Shown here: positions 23,701-31,090 of the stretch, in pieces
Layout: every line of letters starts with the position of its first letter
Numbering within the stretch: the first letter of the stretch is position 1
Source: Microbulbifer variabilis ATCC 700307
GTDB lineage: Bacteria; Pseudomonadota; Gammaproteobacteria; Pseudomonadales; Cellvibrionaceae
Reading direction: 5' to 3'
NCBI RefSeq assembly: GCF_000380565.1
Contig: NZ_AQYJ01000023.1
Span: forward strand, 62,001 to 126,000
Length of the DNA stretch: 64,000 nucleotides
Translations under genes and position numbers: made by a program
Notes under the pieces: generated by a model
The model's database searches: none
Seen by the model: the letters and a program-made list of their open reading frames with translations, nothing else
What the model was told of the DNA's origin: nothing

Positions 23701-24520
23701 GGCGAGGGCGATCTGTTGGTAAAACTAAAAGTTCATAACCGCATAAGGTATTATGCCAGAAAGACTTTAGCTTGGAGAGATTCTCTCCATTTAGGTAATC
23801 CCTCTGCCATTGGGCATAATCGCTATATTGGATAGATAGGTCTGGTAAGCGTACTTCCTGACTGTTAAGTAGAGACTGGTAGATGCTAGATAATTCCCGT
23901 AAGAAAATATCCATTGACCAGCCATCAAACGCAATATGATGCCACATAATTAGCAAATACAGCTTTTTATTGACCTCATAATATTTCAGGCGCATTGGTG
24001 GATCTTGCGACAGATCGAAGGGACGCACTATCTCATCTTTTACCGCCGGTAGTAACTTTTCTTCTGTGCTTAATTGGTTTGTCGAAATTTTAACAGGGTC
24101 AGATAATATCTGGCTGATATTCCGGTTATCAGACTCAATATAGACTGAATTGAGCACGGGATGGCGTATTGCCAAATGTGTAAAAGCACTTTGTAGAATA
24201 TCTAATCGGGCATCTTGGTTCAATTGCACTAAATATGGAATGTGATATGCACAGGTTTCAGGCTGTAAACGTTCAATAAATAATAGTCGCTCCTGAGCAA
24301 AAGACAGGCGGTATTGTATGAGTTCCTCAAGCTTGGAAAACTTTTTCTGTGAGTCAATTTTTCTTTTTTGTAAATACTTAACTAACGGAGACTTTTCTGC
24401 TTTCAATCGTGTTAGTAGTTCTTGCGGTATTTCATCACCGCTACTTGCCAATTTAAGAATATCTCCACTGACCCATACAGCCAGTTTATTTTTCTTGAGT
24501 TCTTTTAATAACGCCAACAT
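14783..24520 (-). CDS. NRPS, three modules: docking-(C-A-T)x3
   Basis: Modules 3-5, 3245 residues. An adjacent in-frame TTG (24523) precedes the ATG chosen. The N-terminus (MLALLKELKKNKLAVWVSG) is a TubC-type docking domain. C domains have intact HHIAFDG near residues 195, 1252 and 2313. A-domain A4 motifs lie near 727, 1787 and 2848. T domains are GGHS (1070), GGHS (2132) and GGDS (3188). Specificity residues I read by alignment to GrsA positions are DAEVVGEVTK, DGFFLGVVFK and DAEDIGVISK. The second is one residue from the bacitracin Ile code. The other two have Glu at position 239, often seen for basic side chains, but I cannot assign them. There are no epimerisation, methylation or cyclisation domains. 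The C-terminus ends EFEMVL, probably the docking peptide for the next synthetase. The next gene starts 10 bp later. Confidence 0.95.
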   Translation of the reverse strand: MLALLKELKKNKLAVWVSGDILKLASSGDEIPQELLTRLKAEKSPLVKYLQKRKIDSQKKFSKLEELIQYRLSFAQERLLFIERLQPETCAYHIPYLVQLNQDARLDILQSAFTHLAIRHPVLNSVYIESDNRNISQILSDPVKISTNQLSTEEKLLPAVKDEIVRPFDLSQDPPMRLKYYEVNKKLYLLIMWHHIAFDGWSMDIFLRELSSIYQSLLNSQEVRLPDLSIQYSDYAQWQRDYLNGENLSKLKSFWHNTLCGYELLVLPTDRPRPKKMDYRGKNTYFTLETGLSLKLRHYAQTRETTLYTVLLSAFFATLSSLSGQEDILIGTPSDNRHHAQTQDVIGFFVNSLALRVKLNADITADELIRQVHQVVSAAKTHQDLPFESLIDTLEVERDLSRHPLFQVMFTVQNFGLTNLYELPFTQVETDPQNPLYSPAKADLRLTLDDSGNQIKGIFSYAVSLFDEDSIIHIGRVYQKILVQMLEQPSRSINTFDSLSDRDRQKVLIDWNQTSSPGGNELSLSHLFETQALINHDSIAVSFEEKQLTYQELNEKANQLARAIQHNYQNKHGDTIRPDTIVALYFEQSLEMVIGILAVLKAGAAYLPLACDAPQKRLKFQLEDSNSALVLSQSFKLDKLRSLLEEIPTPPLLLAVDNQVETAPYSIENLSHGPQGNNLAYLIYTSGTSGTPKGVMVEHKSVVNLIKAQSEAFNFNNQERVLWLLSYVFDASVEPFYLALLNGGRLILPERGILKQPEKIIGLLAKHQVTHLVASPAHLLTLGDIKNKQQIKRVVFGGESCSPELVNIWKDKLINEYGPTEATVTAIQSLNFYQQNNNRCIGRPINNVKAYVLNKKGYPVPIGAPGELYIGGAGVARGYLNQEALTAQSFIDNPFANNEDKSRGYDRLYKTGDLVRWLPSGNLEYLERIGQQVKIRGYRIELGEIETALTNIEAVKQALVTTYHHQGSTLLIAYIVPLLAQDISSEALRKTLALSLPEYMLPESYAYLDQIPLTTNGKVDYRALPTPELISKDNYLAPRTELESQMCQIWQRVLGLKQVGVKDDFFRIGGHSINAVKLIATIRQELAIEVSLEDLFEQKNIATLISELKRQELLTIPRSNATAFPLSFAQERLLFIEQFESGSSAYHIPYFTRLKPKTSLDKLEQALNAVIRRHTVLNSIYYTDNTGISRQEVLSTPVTLQMHKAADKKQLTLLIRKECMRSFDLEKEGAIRLHIYKLGEVDYLLILWHHIAFDGWSSGIFIKELSEIYQAICQKREAHLPELDIQYRDYAAWQHDYLQGEQQKKQLQYWQQRLSGYEPLALPLDYPRPTVADHRGKYYRFTLGSQISAQLRTLARDQGTSLYTVLLSGFYLCLTTLSGQEDILVGTPSDNRHHAQTQNLIGFFVNPLALRVVIKPEMSVKELLATVHQIVTSAKVHQEFPFERLVEELKIERDSSRHPLFQVMFGLQNNGQEISDSEKLPFIPEKLVDESNLYVPAKFDLSLSLNDCGDEITAGFNYAVSLFDKESIVRISSLYQRMLSGLLSRPDLPIAQIEKLSAADRQKTLYQWNDTQVNYPDRDTIHGLFEQQVRQTPDRIALVFEQYRFSYRELNQKSNRLARALLDKYRASAAGAIQPNTLVGLCFQRSADMVVAILAVLKAGAAYVPIAPDLPQARIKFMLEDAQVSLVMSDKQSLSALPASDAGEYQAPSTLVVDDDKGIAEYHYDNLPETSGSNHLAYVIYTSGTTGKPKGVLVPHNAVAAFACNNRYLEASRVTNIASLSSYAFDGFIFDLFYSVLNGCSMHLATQDVIQSPIHLINYLNSHHIDSFFITTALLSVLTKENLLNGLKVKNILFGGEKANAGTFHQLVNDHPEISFTHVYGPTETVVFATACHLNTKMRKLPIGSPLYNKKLYVLDKSGQLSPVGTSGELYIGGAGIAHGYLNQKELTAKSFINNPYASDEDRERGHDRLYKTGDLVRWLPDGNLEYLGRIGKQVKIRGYRIELGEIESALHEIDVVKQALVTTFHHEENTILVAYIVLKSREKTSPETIKQTLSTNLPGYMVPESYIFLEKLPLTPNGKLDYRALPNPQLIINDNYLPPRTNLEQNLCLIWQQILGLDRVGIADDFFRIGGHSINAVQLIATIRRELGIELPLATLFEKKNIAALSKGLEEKPLLRIPSVKVGPYPLSFSQERLFFIEKFDSGASTYHIPYLVRLKPQASLNNIERAICEVVRRHTVLNSIYYTDKHGVSLQEVQPREIKINKHQLNDEAQLKTALLRENNHPFDLNHEGAVRLHMYQLGKQRYLLILWHHIAFDGWSTGIFIKEFSQIYHAICEGQQASLPSLEIQYHDYAVWQRAHLKGETLENLLNYWQKTLSGYEPLALPLDHPRPPKADQRGKHYHFILDRNMSAQLRAFARAEGTTLYTLLLTGFYLCLATLSGQEDILVGTPSDNRHHAQTQDLIGFFVNTLVLRAILDTKMTVKDLIAQVHQTVTQAKVHQELPFERLLEALDVERDASRHPLFQVMFGVQSFVQKENVNENFPFLPSELDGETSLYSPAIFDLSLFLNDGSEEITATFNYAISLFDENTIIRIANLYQHLLTSLLATPKLCIDQIDRVSETERQLILGQWNNTRIDFPEGQTLHGLFEQQALQTPNNISLIFEQQRITYRQLNERANRLARILSKQYQSAYGQSIIPDTLISLYFERGIDMVIAILAVLKAGGAYLPLSPDYPEQRLRYIISDSQCPMILTGESIEDKLRKIIGLERQEFIFCVTQELLLNEAISGENLPALTSPSDLAYVIYTSGTTGMPKGVMIEHRSCVNLMQHNIQAYEISSDESLLLLANYTFDASIEQIFIALLSSSRLVITSQADIQSFSHLEQLIEQESITHLDAPSSLLLALELGEKHGLKRVISGGEVTSTKLASDLGDKLINVYGPTEATISSHQYHCPPQSEDNQIPIGRAIANNKSYVLDKSGQLLGIGAVGELHIGGAGLARGYLNQPQLTAERFIKNPFASEEDKARGYTRLYKTGDLVRWLPSGELDYIGRNDLQVKIRGFRIELGEVEAALNDLEGVKQAVVTDHEYQNQKYLAAYLVPDSEESKDLDLLKATLTSVLPDYMIPTSFNWIDKVPVNLSGKLDKKSLPTPKLVSQTDYLAPRTQLERQLCEVWQQVLGLDQVGIRDNYFSIGGDSIKAISLGAKSRQIIGIDIPLAMLFANQTIEKLSTSLQQDAASNQDETQEFEMVL

Positions 24521-24523
24521 CAA

Positions 24524-27500
24524 CTAAATCTCCATTACAAACTGATTATTAGCCGTAGGCTTATCAGCCAGCTTGGGAATGACCATGCTTTGCTGGTTTT
24601 TTAATGCAAGTGCTAATCTGGCAATGGTGCTGTGCTCTAATAGTAGGCGTAAGGGAATATCTATCCCGCTTAACTTTCGGCTGACAGCTGTGAGCTTTAC
24701 TGCATTGATGGAGTTGCCACCGATACGGAAGAAGTTATCCTCAATCCCGACCTTGTCCAGCTTCAAGACTTCTTGCCAAACTGCACACAAATGTCGTTCA
24801 AGCTCATTTCTTGGCGCTTCGTAATTATGCTGCGTGACCAGTTCTGGCTCAGGTAACAGATTGGGGTCAAATTTGCCATTGATATTAAGGGGGATGACAT
24901 CTATTAAATTATATGAATCAGGCACCATATAATTGGGTAGGCTCGATTGTAGAAATGACTTTATTGCGTCGCAATCCAATACTACATCATGTGTTGAAAC
25001 CAAATAGGCTGCCAAGACTTGATTGCCCTTTAACTCCCGTTTAATAACAACTGCCTGCTTTATTTCAGGGTGAGTGCACAAGGTGTTTTCGATTTCACTT
25101 GTTTCTATTCGATAACCACGGATTTTTATTTGGCTGTCGTTTCGGCCAAAATACTCTAGAGAACCGTCAGGTAACCAGCGGACTAAATCACCAGTTCTAT
25201 ATAATCTATCGTAACCTTTATCCAGATCTTCCTGTGTTGCAAAATAGTTGGGAATAAATCGCTGTTGCGTTAAGGTTTCTCTATTTAAATATCCGCGAGC
25301 CAGACAAGCTCCACCTATATATAATTCGCCAATAACACCAACAGGTGAATAATGTCCATATTCATTTAATACATAAAGCCTCACATTATCGATTGGTTTT
25401 CCTATGTTTATTTGGTCAGGTTTCTCTATTTTTTGCTGTGTCACACATACCGTGGCTTCTGTCGGGCCATATTCATTAAATGTGAACTCGGCAGGTAATA
25501 CTGCTAATGGACTTAAATTGTCACCACCTGTGTGAACTAATGTTAATGTGGAATTCCTTAGTTCTTCCGCAATTTCATTGAGTATTGCAGTTGGAATAAA
25601 TGCCTGGTTAATATTATTCTCATTGATATATGAAATTAGCCTTTCACTCTCAACTCTACATTCATCCGAGGCAATATGGAGTTCCGAGCCAGATAAAAGT
25701 GCTGGAAATATTTCAAAAACACTGGCATCAAAAACATAGTTGGAGAACTGCAAGATCCGTTTTTCAGTATTCAACTGATGACTTTTGATCATGTATTGAG
25801 CAAGATTTACTACACTTTGGTGCTCTATCATCACCCCCTTGGGTTTTCCTGTAGTGCCGGAGGTGTAAATCACATATGCAAGAGCTTTGGAATCTAGCTT
25901 AATAGCGGGAGATGCTGACGATTGAGTGAGTAGCAATTCAGGTATGTCAACAGAAATAAGTAATGGAATATTTTTAAATTCTGATAGTTTTTTATCAATC
26001 GCAGTAAAGTGGTGCCGTTGCGTTAGAATAATCGGAGCTTGACTGTCTTTAAAAATAAATTGAGTACGTTGCTCTGGGTATTCTGGAGAGATGGGTAAAT
26101 AGGCTCCGCCAACTTTTAAAACGGCTAACATACTAATAATCATGTCCAGGCTGCGATCTAAATACAGCGCTACTATTGTATCTGGCATTAACTCATGGCC
26201 GGTTTGAGCTCGATACTGAGTGAGAATAACCTGGGCAAGTTGATTAGCCTTCTTATTAAGCTCCTGATAGCTGATAACACTATCCTGATACACCAGGGCT
26301 GTATTTTTGGGGGCTTTACTTACCTGGGATTCAAATAATTCAACCAAAGTTCTGCTCGCTGAATATTCGGTATCGGTATTATTCCATCTGGCAATCTGTT
26401 GATTCAGTTTAGCATCAGATATATCCAAATCTGATATTTTACTGGCATCCCCCTGCAGGATTTGGGTCATTACTGACTTAAATGAGGCCATCATATTCTG
26501 AATAAACCAAGGGGCATGTCGTTCCTGATTGAACTCCCATAGTACGGTAACAGGATCGCCACTACCTTCCTGCCCGATCCTGGGTATAACCACAATATTT
26601 AAATCGAACTTTGCAGATTTGCTGCCGATGGCTTCGACCAATTGCATCTCTGAGATGCCAGGCAATGTCATTTTGGGTAATGGAGAATCATGAAAACTAA
26701 AACAGACCTGAAATAACGGATTTAATTCTTTAATACGCTCAGGATTTACCAAATCAACTACAGTTTCAAATGGAAGTTCCTGATTTTTTTGTATTTCTTG
26801 TGTCGTATCAAAACATGTATGAATAAAATCATTGATTTCTTGTTTTGAGTTCTGTTTTATTCTCGCAACATTGGTTGCCACCATCATTCCGATAGTGTTC
26901 TCTACTCCTTGATAATTACGGTTCGCAGTGCCAGTGCCGACGCAAATATCGGTATCACCGGAGTACCGAGATAATACTAAGTTGACGGCCGCCAACATAA
27001 AGGAAAATGGCGTTACTCCCTGGTTCTGACAATAATTTTGTATCTTATGCCAGAAATTCCGAGGGATCTTCATTTTTTTAGTGTCTCCTCCCTTTAAATC
27101 TCCCGTGGCGGTCTGAGGTAAATTGATTTTAGTTGGGGCATCTTTGAGCTTTTCATACCAGAATAGCTTTTGTTTTTCAGCTGCTTCGCTCGTTAGCCAG
27201 TTGTTTTGAAAAACAGCAAAGTCGGCGTACTGCCCAACATGATTAAGAGTTATATTTTTTCTGCCCTCGAGTCTTTGCTGATAGCAGGAGAATAAATGCT
27301 CAAGAAATATATTCGAGGACCAGCCATCATGGACAAGGTGGTATTCAATATGAATAAGAATATGTTCTTTGTCTGTTAATTTTACTAATCCCCAGCGTAC
27401 CAAAGGTAGTTGGGTAATGTCGAATACCTGGTTCAGACCTTCTGCTATTAAATAGTCAACCTGCTGTTGAGCCTGGTGATAATTCATGGAGCTAAAATCA

Positions 27501-29605
27501 TATCTAGCTAACTCAACCTGGTAGTTTTCATGGATGTATTGGCAGGGTTCTTCCAAAGAATAGGAGCTTCGGTAAATCTCATGTGCATCGACTACATCCT
27601 GGATAGAGTGAGCAAGAATGTCTGGATCGATTTCACCTTTTAGAATCAACTTGCTCTTTGCATGATATGCTCTATTTCCTGGGTTGGATTTTGTCAAAAA
27701 CCATATGGCTCGCTGCTGAGAGGATAAAGGTGAAATAGTCCGATATTTATTATCCCTGGTATTGATACTGAAACTTTGCTGGCAGCGAGGTAATTCCTGC
27801 CAGATATTTTCAGGTGTGCGCTCTGTATAAATTAACTCAACTGGAATATTTACAGATATTTCTCTGGCGAGTTTTGAACATAATCGAATGGCTGAGATTG
27901 AGTCGCCACCAGCGGCAAAGAAGTCTTCTTTCCATGCCAAAGGTAACGCTGTGTATTCATTTATCCAGGCTAGAAACGTCGCCTGTTCAGAATTAAGATT
28001 CACATCCACCATCGCAGATGTGTCGTGTGTTGCCATCGATAATAAAATCGATTTATCTATTTTTCCATTCTCTGTCAGCGGAAGCTCAGGTAGAATATGA
28101 AAATGCTCAGGTACCATGTGAAGTGGCAAATGTGCCTTTAGGTGTGATGCGAGCTGTTGTATATCCAACGAGACTTCTCGCTTGAGTACTGCATATGCAT
28201 GCAACGATTGTTTGTTTCCTGTATCGCTTACAAGTACACATGCCAAGGCAATGCCATTTAGAGTTTTTAGGCAATTTTCAATTTCCGAAAGCTCTATTCG
28301 GTGGCCTCGTATTTTTACTTGCGAGTCATTCCTGCCTATAAACTCAAATTCGTCTCCTTGGAGGCGTCGAACTAAATCTCCTGTTTGGTATATGCGTTTA
28401 TAACCGTCGCGACTAATTTCCGATGGTAGTAAACTACCGCTGATAAATTTTTCGGCTGTTAATTCTGGTTTTCTCCAGTAGCCACGAGCAATGCCTGTAC
28501 CGCCAAGATATAGTTCTCCAATATCTCCGATGGCCACCTGCTGTAAATTACTATCTAACACCCAGGCTTCGGTATTCTTTAACACTTTGCCGATATTATT
28601 TGCTGAATCCCCATGTGTAAAAAGGTGTGCGGTCGCGCAAACAGTAGTCTCTGTCGGTCCATAGGCATTGAAAATTTTGCTTTGCCTGTTGAGCTTTTGC
28701 ATCATATCTAGTGCCGGTGCTTCACCAGCAACAACAATACTTTGCAAGGAGTGAAGTTTTTCTTCAGGTAATAACGCTAATAATGATGGTGGTAAAGTGG
28801 CAAACTGTATTTGATTGTCTCGGATTAGGATCGCAAGTTTATTGTGATCTTTACGTTCCTCCTCGCTAGCAATATAAATCGTTTGCCCCAAAAATAGACT
28901 GGCAAATATCTCAAATACACTGGCATCAAAAACATAAGATGCAAACTGTAATGTCCTTTGATAATTAGCTAGTGAAAACCTTTCAATTTGAGCCGAAGCG
29001 AGATGAAGGATATTCTGATGAGTGATCATGACCCCTTTAGGGTTGCCTGTTGTTCCAGAGGTGTAGAGTACATAGGCAAGATCATTAAGGCAGTTCTTTT
29101 TAGCTTCACCTATTGAAGGGTCGGGTTCAGTAGTATCTTTAGTGTCGGAAAAGAGTAAAGTTGGCTGGTTATGAGATGAGTTGAGCCAGCTCGTCAGCTG
29201 AGCATCATGATGAGTTTGAGTTACAACCACTCTGGTTTTGGTATCCTGAAAAATATATAAAGCTCTCTCTCGTGGATACTCTGTAGAGATTGGAACATAG
29301 GCAGCTCCGGCCTTTATTACTGCCAACATGGCTATTATCATGTCCAAGCTTCGATCTAAATACAGTGCAACTAGATTTTCCTCTGAGTTTTCTTCTTTAG
29401 CCAGCGTCTGGCTGATTAGAGTCGAAAGTGACTTTGAACGCTTATCAAGTTCTTGATAACTAATACTTATTCCTTGATGTACAAGAGCTGTTTTATTTGG
29501 ATTTATACTGATTTGCTTTTCGAAACAGCTATAGACCGACTGGGCTTTTGAATTGAAATTCTCGCTGTGAATTTTTGGTGAATTAAATATTTCATTGATT
29601 TCCAT
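24524..29605 (-). CDS. NRPS initiation protein: A(Phe)-T-C(ureido-like)-A-T
   Basis: Modules 1 and 2, 1693 residues; starts with an A domain and has no loading C domain. A1 (about 30-510) reads DAFTVAAVCK at the specificity positions, a known Phe-type code. T1 has GGDS (about 568). The C domain (about 620-1060) carries EYHLVHDGWS near 754-763 instead of HHxxxDG. This matches the E-H-H-x-x-H-D-G pattern I recall for urea-forming C domains, with the first His as Tyr. A2 (about 1085-1580) reads DAFFVTEVCK, which I cannot assign. T2 has GGNS (about 1631). The C-terminus ends QFVMEI, like the EFEMVL end of the next synthetase, and probably docks to its TubC domain. ATG is preceded by GGAG at 8 nt. 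The stop abuts the next gene (3 bp). Confidence 0.95.
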   Translation of the reverse strand: MEINEIFNSPKIHSENFNSKAQSVYSCFEKQISINPNKTALVHQGISISYQELDKRSKSLSTLISQTLAKEENSEENLVALYLDRSLDMIIAMLAVIKAGAAYVPISTEYPRERALYIFQDTKTRVVVTQTHHDAQLTSWLNSSHNQPTLLFSDTKDTTEPDPSIGEAKKNCLNDLAYVLYTSGTTGNPKGVMITHQNILHLASAQIERFSLANYQRTLQFASYVFDASVFEIFASLFLGQTIYIASEEERKDHNKLAILIRDNQIQFATLPPSLLALLPEEKLHSLQSIVVAGEAPALDMMQKLNRQSKIFNAYGPTETTVCATAHLFTHGDSANNIGKVLKNTEAWVLDSNLQQVAIGDIGELYLGGTGIARGYWRKPELTAEKFISGSLLPSEISRDGYKRIYQTGDLVRRLQGDEFEFIGRNDSQVKIRGHRIELSEIENCLKTLNGIALACVLVSDTGNKQSLHAYAVLKREVSLDIQQLASHLKAHLPLHMVPEHFHILPELPLTENGKIDKSILLSMATHDTSAMVDVNLNSEQATFLAWINEYTALPLAWKEDFFAAGGDSISAIRLCSKLAREISVNIPVELIYTERTPENIWQELPRCQQSFSINTRDNKYRTISPLSSQQRAIWFLTKSNPGNRAYHAKSKLILKGEIDPDILAHSIQDVVDAHEIYRSSYSLEEPCQYIHENYQVELARYDFSSMNYHQAQQQVDYLIAEGLNQVFDITQLPLVRWGLVKLTDKEHILIHIEYHLVHDGWSSNIFLEHLFSCYQQRLEGRKNITLNHVGQYADFAVFQNNWLTSEAAEKQKLFWYEKLKDAPTKINLPQTATGDLKGGDTKKMKIPRNFWHKIQNYCQNQGVTPFSFMLAAVNLVLSRYSGDTDICVGTGTANRNYQGVENTIGMMVATNVARIKQNSKQEINDFIHTCFDTTQEIQKNQELPFETVVDLVNPERIKELNPLFQVCFSFHDSPLPKMTLPGISEMQLVEAIGSKSAKFDLNIVVIPRIGQEGSGDPVTVLWEFNQERHAPWFIQNMMASFKSVMTQILQGDASKISDLDISDAKLNQQIARWNNTDTEYSASRTLVELFESQVSKAPKNTALVYQDSVISYQELNKKANQLAQVILTQYRAQTGHELMPDTIVALYLDRSLDMIISMLAVLKVGGAYLPISPEYPEQRTQFIFKDSQAPIILTQRHHFTAIDKKLSEFKNIPLLISVDIPELLLTQSSASPAIKLDSKALAYVIYTSGTTGKPKGVMIEHQSVVNLAQYMIKSHQLNTEKRILQFSNYVFDASVFEIFPALLSGSELHIASDECRVESERLISYINENNINQAFIPTAILNEIAEELRNSTLTLVHTGGDNLSPLAVLPAEFTFNEYGPTEATVCVTQQKIEKPDQINIGKPIDNVRLYVLNEYGHYSPVGVIGELYIGGACLARGYLNRETLTQQRFIPNYFATQEDLDKGYDRLYRTGDLVRWLPDGSLEYFGRNDSQIKIRGYRIETSEIENTLCTHPEIKQAVVIKRELKGNQVLAAYLVSTHDVVLDCDAIKSFLQSSLPNYMVPDSYNLIDVIPLNINGKFDPNLLPEPELVTQHNYEAPRNELERHLCAVWQEVLKLDKVGIEDNFFRIGGNSINAVKLTAVSRKLSGIDIPLRLLLEHSTIARLALALKNQQSMVIPKLADKPTANNQFVMEI

Positions 29606-31090
29606 TATCAGTACTCCATTATTATTTTTTGAATTAAATTTGTATTAATTGTAAATATTGAGAGGTTTAAGCTCGGGTGCTTTATCCGGTTTGTACTCTT
29701 TTTTAATGACTTTCAAATATTATAAATATGGCAGTTTTATGACTTTCTATATGGCGTATATGATCGATCAGGTCTGATAAGCCCCATGGATCTATAATTG
29801 CTTATTGCCTAATAGGCTAAGATTTCCATCTCTTGATGGACGGGGCGGTAGATACTTTGGGTGGGGCTAAGTAAATTAATATCGAATATGAGAGGCGTGC
29901 GCCAACAAAAGATAGTTTTTCAAATAATTTAAAATAAATAATTTGAAGCGAAAGTCGTTGTTTAATTTGAGGCTGCTTATCTCTTGTTTGTTTAAAGTGA
30001 GATAAGAGTGAAGTAATAAATAGAGCTAGGCGTTGATGGTAATATACATTTTTCATAGTGCCGACTTCCATGTTTATCTGTCACTACAATCCTGCGCCAG
30101 GACGTTATCAGAAATAATTCTGCGTATCAACGGCAAAATACATTGAATGAATTTATGTCGAATTTATTAATGATTATTTGTTTGTTGGTACATTTATGAA
30201 TAGCGGTACAAATCGTACTTTTTGTATGGTTATGACTTCATGCGTTATAAGTTGTAGAGGGTTGTATCATTATCAGGTGACATGAAATGTTTCATCTGGC
30301 GGTTTTAAATATGTATATATCCTTTTTACCCATATAGATGTGGGTTTGATAATACTATTTAATGGGTGATTCATTGCGCATTCACTGTGTAGGCTTGCTT
30401 AAATCTTTTCAGTTTAGTGATAGTGGATCATTTTCGATGAACAATCTGTGCTAACTATTGCTAGAAAGGTATTGAATATCGTATTCTGAAAAATTTTTCC
30501 CCTTAAGTCCTTGTTGATTGTTGGTACCTATTTTTTAGGTTGGTCTTTTTCGACTTTATCGAATTGAGCAATTTGGATAAGTAGAAGGCTTTCTCGAATT
30601 CTTCGATAGTGATAATGCAATGTCTCAATAACGGATGATGTGGGCTTTCCTGCATAGTCACACTAAATGAGACTGAATAGCCTAATTTTTAGATAGATCT
30701 GGTCGTAGTGAAAAGTCCAAAGGCAAAGATGTTTATTTGTTTACTTAGATGAATTTAAAAATGAAAACAGCTTCTGAATTGTGCCGCTTAAAAGTACATG
30801 GAAATTTTAAAGTTGAGCTTGAGAAGAAGTGGGTGCATACCCGGCTCTGTCGGGACATTTTTTGACTAAGAAAAAATTGTCTTTGGTATTTGCATTAAAT
30901 ATTACTAAGGGTATCCCTATTTTCAGGGTTTATTAATTTATAGTTCGGAAAAATACCTGATCTCATGAAATCGTGTGGTGTAAGGGAGTATTGCTGGGTC
31001 TATTGTTTTGCCTAGGCAAAGGACCTTTTAATGCTTTTGCAGTTATTCTGCATTAAATTAAAAGGTTCCTTAATATTAAGACATCGTAGA
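29606..31090. promoter_or_regulatory. Long AT-rich intergenic region upstream of the NRPS operon
   Basis: About 1.5 kb without a convincing gene and clearly more AT-rich than either side. It must hold the NRPS promoter. GGAG stands 8 nt before the NRPS ATG, and a minus-strand TATAAT (29719-29724) lies about 115 bp upstream of that ATG, without a good -35 box. An 84-codon minus-strand frame (29817-30071) has no recognisable domain and is not called. No regulator gene sits here. The far end carries the terminator of the nucleoside-hydrolase gene. Confidence 0.5.
31017..31072 (-). terminator. Long hairpin after nucleoside-hydrolase-like gene
   Basis: AAGGACCTTTTAAT pairs with ATTAAAAGGTTCCTT with one bulge, and an alternative inner pairing TTTAATGC/GCATTAAA exists. 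It sits just past the stop of the minus-strand gene and probably ends its transcript. Confidence 0.65.

Noticed and set aside
10501..29605. Epimerisation or methyltransferase domains in the NRPS proteins
   Set aside because: Every T domain is followed directly by a C domain, the TE or the protein end; no space or motif for extra domains.
29817..30071. 84-codon minus-strand frame upstream of the NRPS operon
   Set aside because: Very basic, no domain. A GGAAG before an internal ATG is the only support, which is too weak to call a gene.
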